DNA of 64,000 bases from Limanda limanda (lineage: Eukaryota > Chordata > Actinopteri > Pleuronectiformes > Pleuronectidae): positions 23,354,007 through 23,418,006 of the forward strand of contig NC_083637.1 in assembly GCF_963576545.1 (NCBI RefSeq), in the 5' to 3' direction. The notes under the pieces were generated by a model. That model ran no database searches and was not told the DNA's origin. It worked only from the letters and a program-made list of their open reading frames with translations. Positions within the stretch are counted from its first letter, which is position 1. Each line of letters starts with the position of its first letter. Position numbers and translations under genes: made by a program. Positions 21,140 to 33,523 of this stretch are shown here, piece by piece.

Positions 21140-21790
21140 TGTTGACAATACACCACTGTTCACACACATACACACACTTTAACGTGTAGTCAGATACACA
21201 TAGCGTAAACACACAAACAAAACACATAGTTCTTCTCCTGCTTCTCAACCTCAGAATGTTTCATACTCCTTAAAAAGGGAGTCTGGCATAGCGGACAGAT
21301 AACAGGTTTTCAAACCTCTGGCTTCATGAATCACTTCATTATATTAGTTCTGAGACTCCCTCACACACACACAGCGGACAGATTAGACTAGAGGTTTTCA
21401 TGCCTTTCTCACAGTTTTCTATGACCTCACTTCACTTCACACACACATAAAATAAGCGCACACACGAGGCAATATGCTCATGAACTTTAGTAACCGCGAC
21501 ACGGCTTGCACGTCATCACGCAACGCCAGGAGGACGACCAAACGACGCCAGGAGGACGACCCGACGAGATCCGACCAATCCCAATCCAAGAAGAACCTCT
21601 GTCATGCCCAGTATCAATATATAAGCTTTCTGCGTACTCTGCCTCACCGCCATTTTTCCTGTACAGGATCAGTGGACCATGCATGATCATTTGCTAGACA
21701 CCGCAGTTTCCTGACCTGTGACCTCTGAATAAACCTGCTTAATTTGAACTTGAGAACGACGCCTCCTGCCTTTGATTTCCACCCGCAACA
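21140..21790 (+). mobile_element. solo LTR B inside the DIRS element
   Basis: A 651-bp segment with TGTTG...CAACA ends, flanked by the duplication GGCA (21136-21139 and 21791-21794). A TATA-like TATATAAGC lies near 21619 and AATAAA near 21729. Same family as solo LTR A. Insertion split the 5' end of the DIRS element, so it postdates it. Confidence 0.8.
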
Positions 21791-22499
21791 GGCACCTTGA
21801 CGCGGACGTCACGACTGCCAGCCTATCAGGGCTGGCGAATTGTTATAAGTGCTTCTGTGAATACGCGCGAGGGGCATATCCCATAGTGAGACATCGAAAC
21901 GAATGCTAAGAAAGAGAACCCAAAGCCTTAGAAATGGCTTTGTTACCCTTTCCAGACTGATTCATGTCAATTACTTTGTTTCTCATCTATTTTTGAGATT
22001 TTTTAGCCTACTTTACTTTATCAGGCAGGTTCTATTTAAGTGATTTCTTGATTCAACAGGTCTGGCAGTAATCAGGCCTGGGTGTGGCTAGTGCTATTGA
22101 ACTCAGCTTTCCAAAAAAATTGGTTAATCAAAGTTCATTAAGGATTTATCAAGAGGGGGCAATTACGTTTTCACATAGGGCGTGGTAGGTTTGGATAGTT
22201 TTTTTCCCTCAATAAATGAAATCATCATTTAAAAACTGCATTTTGTGTTTACTCTGGTTATATTTGTCTGATATTCAAATTTGTTTGATGATCTGGAACA
22301 TTTAAGTGTGACAAATATGCAAAACAATAAGAAACCAGGAAGAGGGCAAATACTTTTTCACAGCACTGTACATCCCCAAAGGCCAAACAGTCACCTTGAA
22401 TTCAGTCAACCTGAACAAAATTACGCACACTCATAGATATCAGTTCTCTTAATATGTCTGATCAGGTGTTATTGTTATGTTATTCCCTGGGAAATTGTC

Positions 22500-23070
22500 A
22501 AAAATGTTATAGATAGGTTAGGTTAGTTTATTGGTCTCCACCAGGGAGAAATTTGTCGTGAAGACAGGGAACATGTTGCATACATAAAAAACACATACAG
22601 TACAAAAAGAACATCAAGTTAAAAGTCTGGTGGAGTAAACAGACCACTGGACAATCCTGCACATGCAGCAAGCCGACGTGAACGCATTCACATGCTTCCA
22701 CACCGCTACTCTAACTGTAATCATAAATATACATTCATATCAGCATCACATAATAGTGTGCAGAAGAATTATTGTTTGACCCATGTCCCATCCTTCCACC
22801 ATGTTTCGTGATAATACGTCCAGTAGTTTTTTTGTAATTCTGCTGACAACAAACAAACAAACAAACTAGAAGGACACTCAGAAGAGCGCATACCTTCACC
22901 AAGGTCAAGCTGTCCCTGTATGAAATTTAAGTTCACAACTTCCAGTTCTTTATTTGGACCTGCACCTAATTCTGCACACTCGTAAATAGCAGTCCCCAAA
23001 TCATTTCTGATATTTCCATCAAGATCCATGAATGTCTGAAAAATCTGGGTCTGAAAAGCCCAAATTCACA
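22500..23070. mobile_element. retroposon fragments
   Basis: 22505-22640 (TTTATTGGTCTCCACCAGGG) resembles the 3' end of a LINE or SINE in reverse orientation. 22780-23060 contains an 86-residue minus-strand frame (MDLDGNIRNDLGTAIYECAE) that I remember as part of a common teleost repeat, next to an ACAAACAAACAAAC tract. The family is uncertain. Confidence 0.3.
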
Positions 23071-23239
23071 ATGTTAAAGAAAGGAAAATAAATTCCTGAT
23101 CTGGATCCACACAGAAATGTAGTGGATGATAAAACTGACAATGGACGTCACTGGTTGAAAGGAGTGCAATGAAAAAATCAAATAACAGCAGATTACATTT
23201 TTTCAATTTCTCTGAAGGATTTATTGTTTTTATGGCAGC

Positions 23240-23680
23240 ATGCCTATATTCCCACAGCCCTATGTTCCCACAGCCCTATATTCCAACAGCCCAATGTTCC
23301 CACAGCCCTATATTCCCACAGCCCTATGTTCCCACAGCCCTATGTTCATTACAAAAGTAGGCCCTATGTTCCTATAGTTCCCACATTTCTACCCCTGCCT
23401 GGTAGTTAAGGGTTCACCATTCCGTAGCTGGCGATTTGAAGGAGCTAGCTAGCTTCCTAACCCTCTCTTGAGCTCAACACCGCTAACCCTAACCCTAATT
23501 TTCAGAAAAATCTAGAAATGTGGGAACATAGGGCTGTGGGAACATCGGGACTAATTTTTCAAAATAAATTTGGGAACATAGGTCTGTAGGAACATAGGGC
23601 TGTGGGAACATAGGGCCTAATTTTCAAAATTGTCAGTGAAAAAAAATCCTTAGAAATGTGGGAACATAGGGCTGACCCCG
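23240..23680. repeat. inverted minisatellite
   Basis: From about 23250 to 23370, the unit CCCTATGTTCCCACAG repeats about seven times. From about 23515 to 23680 its reverse complement CTGTGGGAACATAGGG repeats, with variants. About 150 bp of spacer lies between, so the locus is a foldback repeat. Confidence 0.75.
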
Positions 23681-23959
23681 TTTCTGGAATATGGACACAC
23701 CAAGTCTAATCACCATTTACAAAGCGCCTTTGAAAACAGAGATCACAACGTGCTTAGAGTGACACTGATAACAGCAACTAATCAATAAAAGAAATTAGAA
23801 GCCAGCACCATGAAAAAACTGTAATTACAGATCAAATTAGCAATAAAAAAGAAGAAGATGACATAACATAAAAGCAAATAAATACAAAGTATATAAGAAG
23901 TAAATACATAGAAAATCTAAAAATAGGTTTTAAGAATTGATTTAAAAGACTGAATCAGC

Positions 23960-24866
23960 AACTCCTATTGGTCACTCTGGACCCCATGACCTGTGAGGTC
24001 CCGGGCCAATATAAAGCCAGTCCTCCCCCCCTTCGAATTCTCTTGCTACAACCCCTCGGAGGGCAGAAGGCTATCAAGCCTCTCTTCCTGCATCGCCGAG
24101 GGGAGAAGCCTGGTTTCCCCAGCTCATATCTACTCTTCGCATCCAACTCTTCAAGAGGAACACAAAGGTGCAGCTTCCAGCTCATCTTACCAAGGAAACC
24201 TCCTCACAACCCGAGCTCTACCAAACTCCTAGCGACGCGATGTCCTACAGGAGATCTTCAACCAGCAACTGAGCTGCACAACCCAACAGATCTACGATGG
24301 CCGTAGCCACACAACTAGCCAGACAACGTCCCAAAACTGCGAACTGCACAAAAACCTCTTTTTTCTTTCCATGGACTGGTAAGACAACTGGGCTTAATAA
24401 TGAAACTATGCTAAGCAAAGACTGTTTTTTTCGATTCTTTGTGATGTTTATGAGTTTGATATGTGGTGATATTTTGGTTATAAGTTATTTGAAAGTAATG
24501 TTAGTTTGTTATGCTCTTCACAGTCTTTTATTGCATCCATTCTACACTCTTTATCTAACTTGGCACCAAAAGACACAGACACACGCGTAAATCTTCAACT
24601 AATTATCTCTTCCCCCGCGACATGTCGTAAAACATTCCAAAGGGGGGGATGTGTAATCTTCAAGTGGCCAACAGCCATTTTGGAAGCACACAGACACACA
24701 CACACAGACGAACACATCTTTGTTTGGTAATTACAGCGTTAGTAATTTGTGTCTTTATACTTTACTATATTCATAATAAATGTTTTTCTTTCACAAATGT
24801 TTTTAATACATGTTGCATAAGTGAATTTGGCCAACCTCTACACTGTCAAGAACTCAACATCCTTCC
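23960..24866 (+). mobile_element. LTR-retroelement remnant ahead of the array
   Basis: A CCAATATAAAGCC promoter-like motif lies at 24004. A short region follows with a hydrophobic open frame (24297-24590), then a polypurine tract AAAGGGGGGGA ending near 24649. From 24650 the sequence TGTGTAATCTTCAAGTGGCC matches the LTR-like part of the array, and it is cut off near 24858. I recognise no gag, pol or env domain. The call rests on the tract and the LTR match. Confidence 0.4.
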
Positions 24867-27800
24867 GGGAGGGGGAAATGCGAAGTGGAATGTGGGTGAG
24901 ACAATGGCTGGGATCCTGCTGCTGTGGCTCGGTGTGTTTCTGAAGAAATGGCTTTAGTTGGCAGACACCTCTTATGAGAAACCAGTCTAAACAAGATATT
25001 TACAATGAAACTGAATATTAGGATTCAATAAAAACATAGTCCAGGAACTGAAAGGTATTTGATCTGAGACACACCTTGGATTCGTTCCATGCAGAAACTG
25101 AACGCAGCTGAGAGGGGGGGGGGGCTGTCCTCAGCGCACCTCAACCACGTCTCTCAGGGCGACCCCTGTGGCGCTATGACAGTGAGGGCCGGCTGAGGTG
25201 AGATCCCAGCACTCCGTGAACACCACCGGCCCGTCTCGCTCACACTGTCAGGGCGGTGCAGCGCGTGCGATAGGACCCGAAGGATGTGGAACTATGCTAA
25301 ACACGAATCAAAATTTTTTCCCGCGTACCCCCTAAACCACTTTGCGTACCCCTGGGGGTACATGTGCACCAGTTTGGGAACCAATGCTGTAAGGTGACAC
25401 ACTGAGTTCCATGGAAGAGCAAAAGTGACAAGGAAATGGTAAACAAACACACCCATTAATGCATTTATTTACAAATTAATTGAAGACTAAATAAATGAAT
25501 AGAGTATGTTGTAAAGTTGATCATTTTTAGATTCGATATTTGAATGGGCAATGAGAAAGAATTATAAAAATAACCGTGACACTTGTTCACAGTGATGTCT
25601 CATCTGTGGATCATACATGTACACATACAGTTAACTCATACATATGTTTGTTTTCTCTCATGTGTACACAATTTTTTGTTCTTACTTTATTCATCCAAAA
25701 AGGAATAAAATCCCATAGGAACTGATTTGGTGCAATAGAATAATTGTTATTCCCTGTTTAGTTGATGGAGGTCGGTAGAGGCTTTGCAGGATCCATGTTA
25801 GAGCCTTCAGTCAAACTTCCTGTTCCCTTTAGACGTAGTAAAGTAAAGTTATTGGTAAAAAATATGACTTTTTTGTGTGTAATGTTTTGACGTCCGCATC
25901 TATTTGACGGAGGAGCAGTAAACAAATTGCTCTTTCGCCGTAGCCAGGGGTCGGCGACCCGGGGCTCTGGAGCCGCATGCGGCTCTTCAGCCCCTCTTCA
26001 GTGTCATCTTCAAGTGGCCATCTGCCATTTTGAAAACACACAGACATACACCACTTTGTTTAGTAGTTACAAGGTTAATAATTTGTGTTTTTATACTTTA
26101 CTCTATTCATAATAAATGTTTTTCTTTCACAATTGTTTTTTATTCATGTTGCATAAGTGAATTTGGCCAACCTTTACACTGTCAAGAACTCAACATCCTT
26201 CAACTTAGCTAACTATCTGTATGGTAGTTTTGGTTATAGATATTAATTTAATTGTTAATCAGAGTTCCAAATTTGTAGTTAGTTCTTTTATGAGACTTAA
26301 TCAATAAATTGGCTATCTTTTCCCTTCCTTTGAAGGGTGGTGCCCTGAGGTAACTTTAATCAATTAAAGTTATGATTTAATATTTTATTTTGATAACCAA
26401 ATTTATTGAATGCTGAAAGGCACACCATTTTATGGTATCACGTTTAATGCATTATTGCACAACACAGCCTTGGTTCTCCTATATAAGATCCTTGCACTTG
26501 ACTGTTCTCAATCTTCACTCTGAGATCCCTGTGACGATGTGTTGATCCTTTCTGCAGAAAGCCCCTATTGAAATACACAACCACAAATTTGGTGTTTCAG
26601 CCTCTTGTATTTTCAGATTTCGATTACAAATTCAAATATTTTGGTGGAAAAATCTGAGATGTTTAGGGGACTGATAATTATAGGTGTGTTATTCTGTTTA
26701 GATCCATTAAAAGACATTCTAGTTGTTTTAGCGATGTCGCCTGATGATGACTGAAGGGGCCTTAACATGTTGCTGAAGTGATCAACTATTCCAGATGCAG
26801 TGTTGTGCATGAACGAGATAAAAGAATGCGTTCATTGAACAAGTTCATTTTTATGAGAACGATGAACCTAACGCAACTTAATGACAAATAACGAATTTGA
26901 ATGGTGAACACGGTCATATTGTAGCATCCCCGGCTGAATGATGGTCAGATTCTTTTCCACTGATGGTTCACAATACTTTATTTCCTTTCCATACATGCCG
27001 TGATATATGAACACCCAATAAGAACCTGTGCCTTTCTCAGCCCGGTGCTAAGAAAAACAAATGGGAATACTTTTCATGCAACAGCGAGGTACAACTGCCA
27101 GTAGCGATCTTTTCCGTATTTAGGGCATAAATAGGTAATTTACATATAATATCTGAGGTCTAGCTAAAACGTTACGGAATGTTTTCCTTCTCCTGAGGAG
27201 AAACGCTGTCTAAAACGAATGCTTGCGCCATGTCGTTGCTCAGTGCTGATAAAATGTCCGCGATGTAGCCCGGTGATTCTCAAACTGTGTGGCGTGACCG
27301 TGAAGGGGAAATGCGGGGTGGAATGTGGGTGAGACACTGGCTGGGATCCTGCTGCTGTGGCTAGGTGTGTTTCTGAAGAAATGGCTTTAGTTGGCAGACA
27401 CCTCTTATGAGAAACCAGTCTTAACAAGATACTTACAATGAAACTGAATATTAGGTTTCAATAAAAACATAGTCCAGGAACTGAAAGGTATTTGTTCTGA
27501 GACACACCTTGGATTCGTTCCATGCAGAAACTGAACGCAGCTGAGAGGGGGGGGGGGCTGTCCTCAGCGCACCTCAACCACGTCTCTCAGGGCGACCCCT
27601 GTGGCGCTATGACAGTGAGGGTCGGCTGAGGTGGGATCCCAGCACTCCGTGAACACCACCGGCCCGTCTCGCTCACACTGTCAGGGCGGTGCAGCGCGTG
27701 CGATAGGACCCGAAGGATGTGGAACTATGCTAAACACGAATCAAAATTTTTTCCCGCGTACCCCCTGAACCACTTTGCGTACCCCTGGGGGTACATGTGC

Positions 27801-30800
27801 ACCTGTTTGGGAACCAATGCTGTAAGGTGACACACTGAGTTCCATGGAAGAGCAAAAGTGACAAGGAAATGGTAAACAAACACACCCATTAATGCATTTA
27901 TTTACAAATTAATGGAAGACTAACTAAATGAATAGAGTATGTTGTAAAGTTTATCATTTTTAGATTCAATATTTGAATGGGCAATGAGAAAGAATTATAA
28001 AAGTAACCGTGACACTTGTTCACAGTGATGTCTCATCTGTGGATCATACATGTACACATACAGTTAACTCATACATATGTTTGTTTTCTCTCATGTGTAC
28101 ACAATTTTTTATTCTTACTTTATTCATCCAAAAAGGAATAAAATCCCATAGGAACTGATTTGGTGCAATAGAATAATTATTATTCCCTGTTTAGTTGATG
28201 GAGGTCGATAGAGGCTTTGCAGGATCCATGTTAGAGCCTTCAGTCAAACTTCCTGTTCCCTTTAGACGTAGTAAAGTAAAGTTATTGGTAAAAAATATGA
28301 CTTTTTTGTGTGTAATGTTTTGACGTCCGCATCTATTTGACGGCGGAGCAGTAAACAAATTGCTCTTTCGCCGTAGCCAGGGGTCGGCGACCCGGGGCTC
28401 TGGAGCCGCATGCGGCTCTTCAGCCCCTCTTCAGTGTCATCTTCAACTGGCCATCTGCCATTTTGGAAACACACAGACATACACCACTTTGTTTAGTAGT
28501 TACACGGTTAATAATTTGTGTTTTTATACTTTACTCTATTCATAATAAATGTTTTTCTTTCACAATTGTTTTTTATTCATGTTGCATAAGTGAATTTGGC
28601 CAACCTTTACACTGTCAAGAACTCAACATCCTTCAACTTAGCTAACTATCTGTATGGTAGTTTTGGTTATAGATATTAATTTAATTGTTAATCAGAGTTC
28701 CAAATTTGTAGTTAGTTCTTTTATGAGACTTAATCAATAAATTGGCTATCTTTTCCCTTCCTTTGAAGGGTGGTGCCCTGAGGTAACTTTAATCAATTAA
28801 AGTTATGATTTAATATTTTATTTTGATAACCAAATTTATTGAATGCTGAAAGGCACACCATTTTATGGTATCACGTTTAATGCATTATTGCACAACACAG
28901 CCTTGGTTCTCCTATATAAGATCCTTGCACTTGACTGTTCTCAATCTTCACTCTGAGATCCCTGTGACGATGTGTTGATCCTTTCTGCAGAAAGCCCCTA
29001 TTGAAATACACAACCACAAATTTGGTGTTTCAGCCTCTTGTATTTTCAGATTTCGATTACAAATTCAAATATTTTGGTGGAAAAATCTGAGATGTTTAGG
29101 GGACTGATAATTATAGGTGTGTTATTCTGTTTAGATCCATTAAAAGACATTCTAGTTGTTTTAGCGATGTCGCCTGATGATGACTGAAGGGGCCTTAACA
29201 TGTTGCTGAAGTGATCAACTATTCCAGATGCAGTGTTGTGCATGAACGAGATAAAAGAATGCGTTCATTGAACAAGTTCATTTTTATGAGAACGATGAAC
29301 CTAACGCAACTTAATGACAAATAACGAATTTGAATGGTGAACACGGTCATATTGTAGCATCCCCGGCTGAATGATGGTCAGATTCTTTTCCACTGATGGT
29401 TCACAATACTTTATTTCCTTTCCATACATGCCGTGATATATGAACACCCAATAAGAACCTGTGCCTTTCTCAGCCCGGTGCTAAGAAAAACAAATGGGAA
29501 TACTTTTCATGCAACAGCGAGGTACAACTGCCAGTAGCGATCTTTTCCGTATTTAGGGCATAAATAGGTAATTTACATATAATATCTGAGGTCTAGCTAA
29601 AACGTTACGGAATGTTTTCCTTCTCCTGAGGAGAAACGCTGTCTAAAACGAATGCTTGCGCCATGTCGTTGCTCAGTGCTGATAAAATGTCCGCGATGTA
29701 GCCCGGTGATTCTCAAACTGTGTGGCGTGACCGTGAAGGGGAAATGCGGGGTGGAATGTGGGTGAGACACTGGCTGGGATCCTGCTGCTGTGGCTAGGTG
29801 TGTTTCTGAAGAAATGGCTTTAGTTGGCAGACACCTCTTATGAGAAACCAGTCTTAACAAGATACTTACAATGAAACTGAATATTAGGTTTCAATAAAAA
29901 CATAGTCCAGGAACTGAAAGGTATTTGTTCTGAGACACACCTTGGATTCGTTCCATGCAGAAACTGAACGCAGCTGAGAGGGGGGGGGGGCTGTCCTCAG
30001 CGCACCTCAACCACGTCTCTCAGGGCGACCCCTGTGGCGCTATGACAGTGAGGGTCGGCTGAGGTGGGATCCCAGCACTCCGTGAACACCACCGGCCCGT
30101 CTCGCTCACACTGTCAGGGCGGTGCAGCGCGTGCGATAGGACCCGAAGGATGTGGAACTATGCTAAACACGAATCAAAATTTTTTCCCGCGTACCCCCTG
30201 AACCACTTTGCGTACCCCTGGGGGTACATGTGCACCTGTTTGGGAACCAATGCTGTAAGGTGACACACTGAGTTCCATGGAAGAGCAAAAGTGACAAGGA
30301 AATGGTAAACAAACACACCCATTAATGCATTTATTTACAAATTAATGGAAGACTAACTAAATGAATAGAGTATGTTGTAAAGTTTATCATTTTTAGATTC
30401 AATATTTGAATGGGCAATGAGAAAGAATTATAAAAGTAACCGTGACACTTGTTCACAGTGATGTCTCATCTGTGGATCATACATGTACACATACAGTTAA
30501 CTCATACATATGTTTGTTTTCTCTCATGTGTACACAATTTTTTATTCTTACTTTATTCATCCAAAAAGGAATAAAATCCCATAGGAACTGATTTGGTGCA
30601 ATAGAATAATTATTATTCCCTGTTTAGTTGATGGAGGTCGATAGAGGCTTTGCAGGATCCATGTTAGAGCCTTCAGTCAAACTTCCTGTTCCCTTTAGAC
30701 GTAGTAAAGTAAAGTTATTGGTAAAAAATATGACTTTTTTGTGTGTAATGTTTTGACGTCCGCATCTATTTGACGGCGGAGCAGTAAACAAATTGCTCTT

Positions 30801-32290
30801 TCGCCGTAGCCAGGGGTCGGCGACCCGGGGCTCTGGAGCCGCATGCGGCTCTTCAGCCCCTCTTCAGTGTCATCTTCAACTGGCCATCTGCCATTTTGGA
30901 AACACACAGACATACACCACTTTGTTTAGTAGTTACACGGTTAATAATTTGTGTTTTTATACTTTACTCTATTCATAATAAATGTTTTTCTTTCACAATT
31001 GTTTTTTATTCATGTTGCATAAGTGAATTTGGCCAACCTTTACACTGTCAAGAACTCAACATCCTTCAACTTAGCTAACTATCTATATGGTAGTTTTGGT
31101 TATAGATATTAATTTAATTGTTAATCAGTGTTCCAAATTTGTAGTTAGTTCTTTTATGAGACTTAATCAATAAATTGGCTATCTTTTCCCTTCCTTTGAA
31201 GGGTGGTGCCCTGAGGTAACTTTAATCAATTAAAGTTATGATTTAATATTTTATTTTGATAACCAAATTTATTGAATGCTGAAAGGCACACCATTTTATG
31301 GTATCACGTTTAATGCATTATTGCACAACACAGCCTTAGTTCTCCTATATAAGATCCTTGCATTTGACTGTTCTCAATCTTCACTCTGAGATCCCTGTGA
31401 CGATGTGTTGATCCTTTCTGCAGAAAGCCCCTATTGAAATACACAACCACAAATTTGGTGTTTCAGCCTCTTGTATTTTCAGATTTCGATTACAAATTCA
31501 AATATTTTGGTGGAAAAATCTGAGATGTTTAGGGGACTGATAATTATAGGTGTGTTATTCTGTTTAGATCCATTAAAAGACATTCTAGTTGTTTTAGCGA
31601 TGTCGCCTGATGATGACTGAATGGGCCTTAACATGTTGCTGAAGTAATCAACTATTCCAGATGCAGTGTTGTGCATGAACGAGATAAAAGAATGCGTTCA
31701 TTGAACAAGTTCATTTTTATGAGAACGATGAACCTAACGCAACTTAATGACAAATAACGAATTTGAATGGTGAACACGGTCATATTGTAGCATCCCCGGC
31801 TGAGTGATGGTCAGATTCTTTTCCACTGATGGTTCACAATACTTTATTTCCTTTCCATACATGCCGTGATATATGAACACACAATAAGAACTTGTGCCTT
31901 TCTCAGCCCGGTGCTAAGAAAAACAAATGGGAATACTTTTCATGCAACAGCGAGGTACAACTGCCAGTAGTGATCTTTTCCGTATTTAGGGCATAAATAG
32001 GTAATTTACATATAATATCTGAGGTCTAGCTAAAACGTTACGGAATGTTTTCCTTCTCCTGAGGAGAAACGCTGTCTAAAACGAATGCTTGCGCCATGTC
32101 GTTGCTCAGTGCTGATAAAATGTCCGCGATGTAGCCCGGTGATTCTCAAACTGTGTGGCGTGACCGTGAAGGGGAAATGCGGGGTGGAATGTGGGTGAGA
32201 CACTGGCTGGGATCCTGCTGCTGTGGCTAGGTGTGTTTCTGAAGAAATGGCTTTAGTTGGCAGACACCTCTTATGAGAAACCAGTCTTAA

Positions 32291-32649
32291 CCTTTGTGTC
32301 GTGTTCGGGTCAAATCTGACCGATTTCCATTTCGATCAATCATAAATATTGTGTTTTACATTTTATTGTCTCAAGGGCTTATGATATCCTCCACACTAGG
32401 CATTTGAACATTTACAATTGCTGATCACTACTTTCATTGAATTTTGAGTTGTTTAGTCAACTTTGTAACACCTGTGGTGTTCCCGGTCAAAAATGACCGC
32501 CATAGGAAATGAATGGGTGACCCTAGATTGTGTTCATTCATCAGATAATACACAACCACAAATCCACCACCACCACCACACGCACACACAAACACACCTA
32601 CACGCACACACACACACACAAACACACCTACACGCATACACACACACCT

Positions 32650-32681
<32 letters not shown>

Positions 32682-33523
32682 GCACGCACATACACGCACG
32701 CACACACACACACACACTCCACCCCACGTGAACCCCTTTCAGACTGACCATGTGTCCTCTCTTTCCCGTGCTTATGTGCCTGTCCCCCTACGTGAACCAC
32801 ACCTTCCAGACTAAACGTGTAACACTTCAAAGTTACCAATTAGGTGTTTGTTATGGGAACCTGGCTCTTTCCCGGGCTAATGTGTCCATCCCCCCACGTG
32901 AACCACACTTTCGATACAAAACGTATGATATCTTCTCACAGATCCCCTATATATAGCTTGCTTGTGCATTGCTCTTATTTTACTCTGAACACAATGAGTC
33001 GGCGCCCGATCAGACGATTTTCTGTCAGAGAGGCTCTTGACCTTTTTTTTCAAACTGATGAAGACGGGATTGGAGTTGAACCAGAAATAGAGGAGGATGT
33101 TTCAGAAATAGAAGACAACGATCCTGATTTTGATCCAGACGATCATGAGACCGAACAGTCAACATATGGCGAGGAAGAGGCCCCTGAGGAAGAGGCACCT
33201 GGGGAAGAGGCCCCTGTGGAAGACACACCTGAGGTGACATTCCAGTCCAAGGATGGCAACTTGCTCTGGTATTCATCCCCCCAGGACAGAGGAGGCAGAA
33301 CAAGAGGGGATTTTGGAATACAACTTTCAATTTCTGTGTCTATTCACTGCAGTTATTCATGTAACCAGTAGTCTGAGACATTGTTTACAGGTTAAAAGGG
33401 AGTTAAATACAATTTGGTGACGATCAATGGTTTTTGTGTTAATGTAAGGGCAGTTAAAACAGGCCGGTCAAATTTGACCGGGAGCACCAAAGTAAGGGGG
33501 GAGAAACGAACACGACACAAAGG
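32291..33523 (+). mobile_element. piggyBac element, internally deleted
   Basis: Perfect 17-bp inverted termini CCTTTGTGTCGTGTTCG are flanked by TTAA on both sides (32287-32290 and 33524-33527), the signature of piggyBac. Related GGTCAAAT/TGACCG subterminal motifs lie near both ends. The middle holds CA/GT microsatellite at about 32575-32720 and the first part of a transposase frame. It lies in array unit 4 only. Confidence 0.92.
32994..33371 (+). pseudogene. piggyBac transposase N-terminal fragment
   Basis: A 125-residue frame starting MSRRPIRRFSVREALDLFF. A long acidic stretch follows (EEDVSEIEDNDPDFDPDD) with an EEAP(E/G) repeat, then SKDGNLLWYSSPQDRGGR. This is the N-terminal region that precedes the DDD domain in piggyBac transposases. 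The catalytic domain is absent, so the element depends on a transposase supplied elsewhere. Confidence 0.75.

Larger units (their letters stand above)
17288..21919 (-). mobile_element. DIRS-like tyrosine-recombinase retrotransposon
   Basis: Perfect 44-bp inverted termini lie at 17288-17331 and 21876-21919 (GTTCTCTTTCTTAGCATTCG inward, and its complement). Between them, on the minus strand, are a gag-like frame, a reverse transcriptase and a RNase H of DIRS type. DIRS elements normally also encode a tyrosine recombinase downstream of RNase H. Here the coding sequence stops at a hairpin at 17400-17455 and the recombinase is missing. A solo LTR interrupts the 5' part. Confidence 0.85.
17105..22368. 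mobile_element. DNA transposon interrupted by DIRS element
   Basis: The left terminus CAGTGCTGTGAAAAAGTATT (17105) is matched by its inverted copy ending AATACTTTTTCACAGCACTG (22368). Both are flanked by TA. Internal non-coding DNA of the element survives at 17129-17280 and about 21925-22344. The middle 4.6 kb is a later DIRS insertion. This is a common vertebrate non-autonomous element. I do not assign a superfamily. Confidence 0.75.

Noticed and set aside
23300..23690. CRISPR-like array
   Set aside because: The repeats are contiguous minisatellite units with no unique spacers, and the genome is eukaryotic.
24297..24590. Envelope-like membrane protein
   Set aside because: The hydrophobic stretch alone is not enough. 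No signal, cleavage site or fusion motif is recognisable.
32493..32814. Long His/Thr-rich open frames on both strands
   Set aside because: They are translations of a CA/GT microsatellite inside the piggyBac element.
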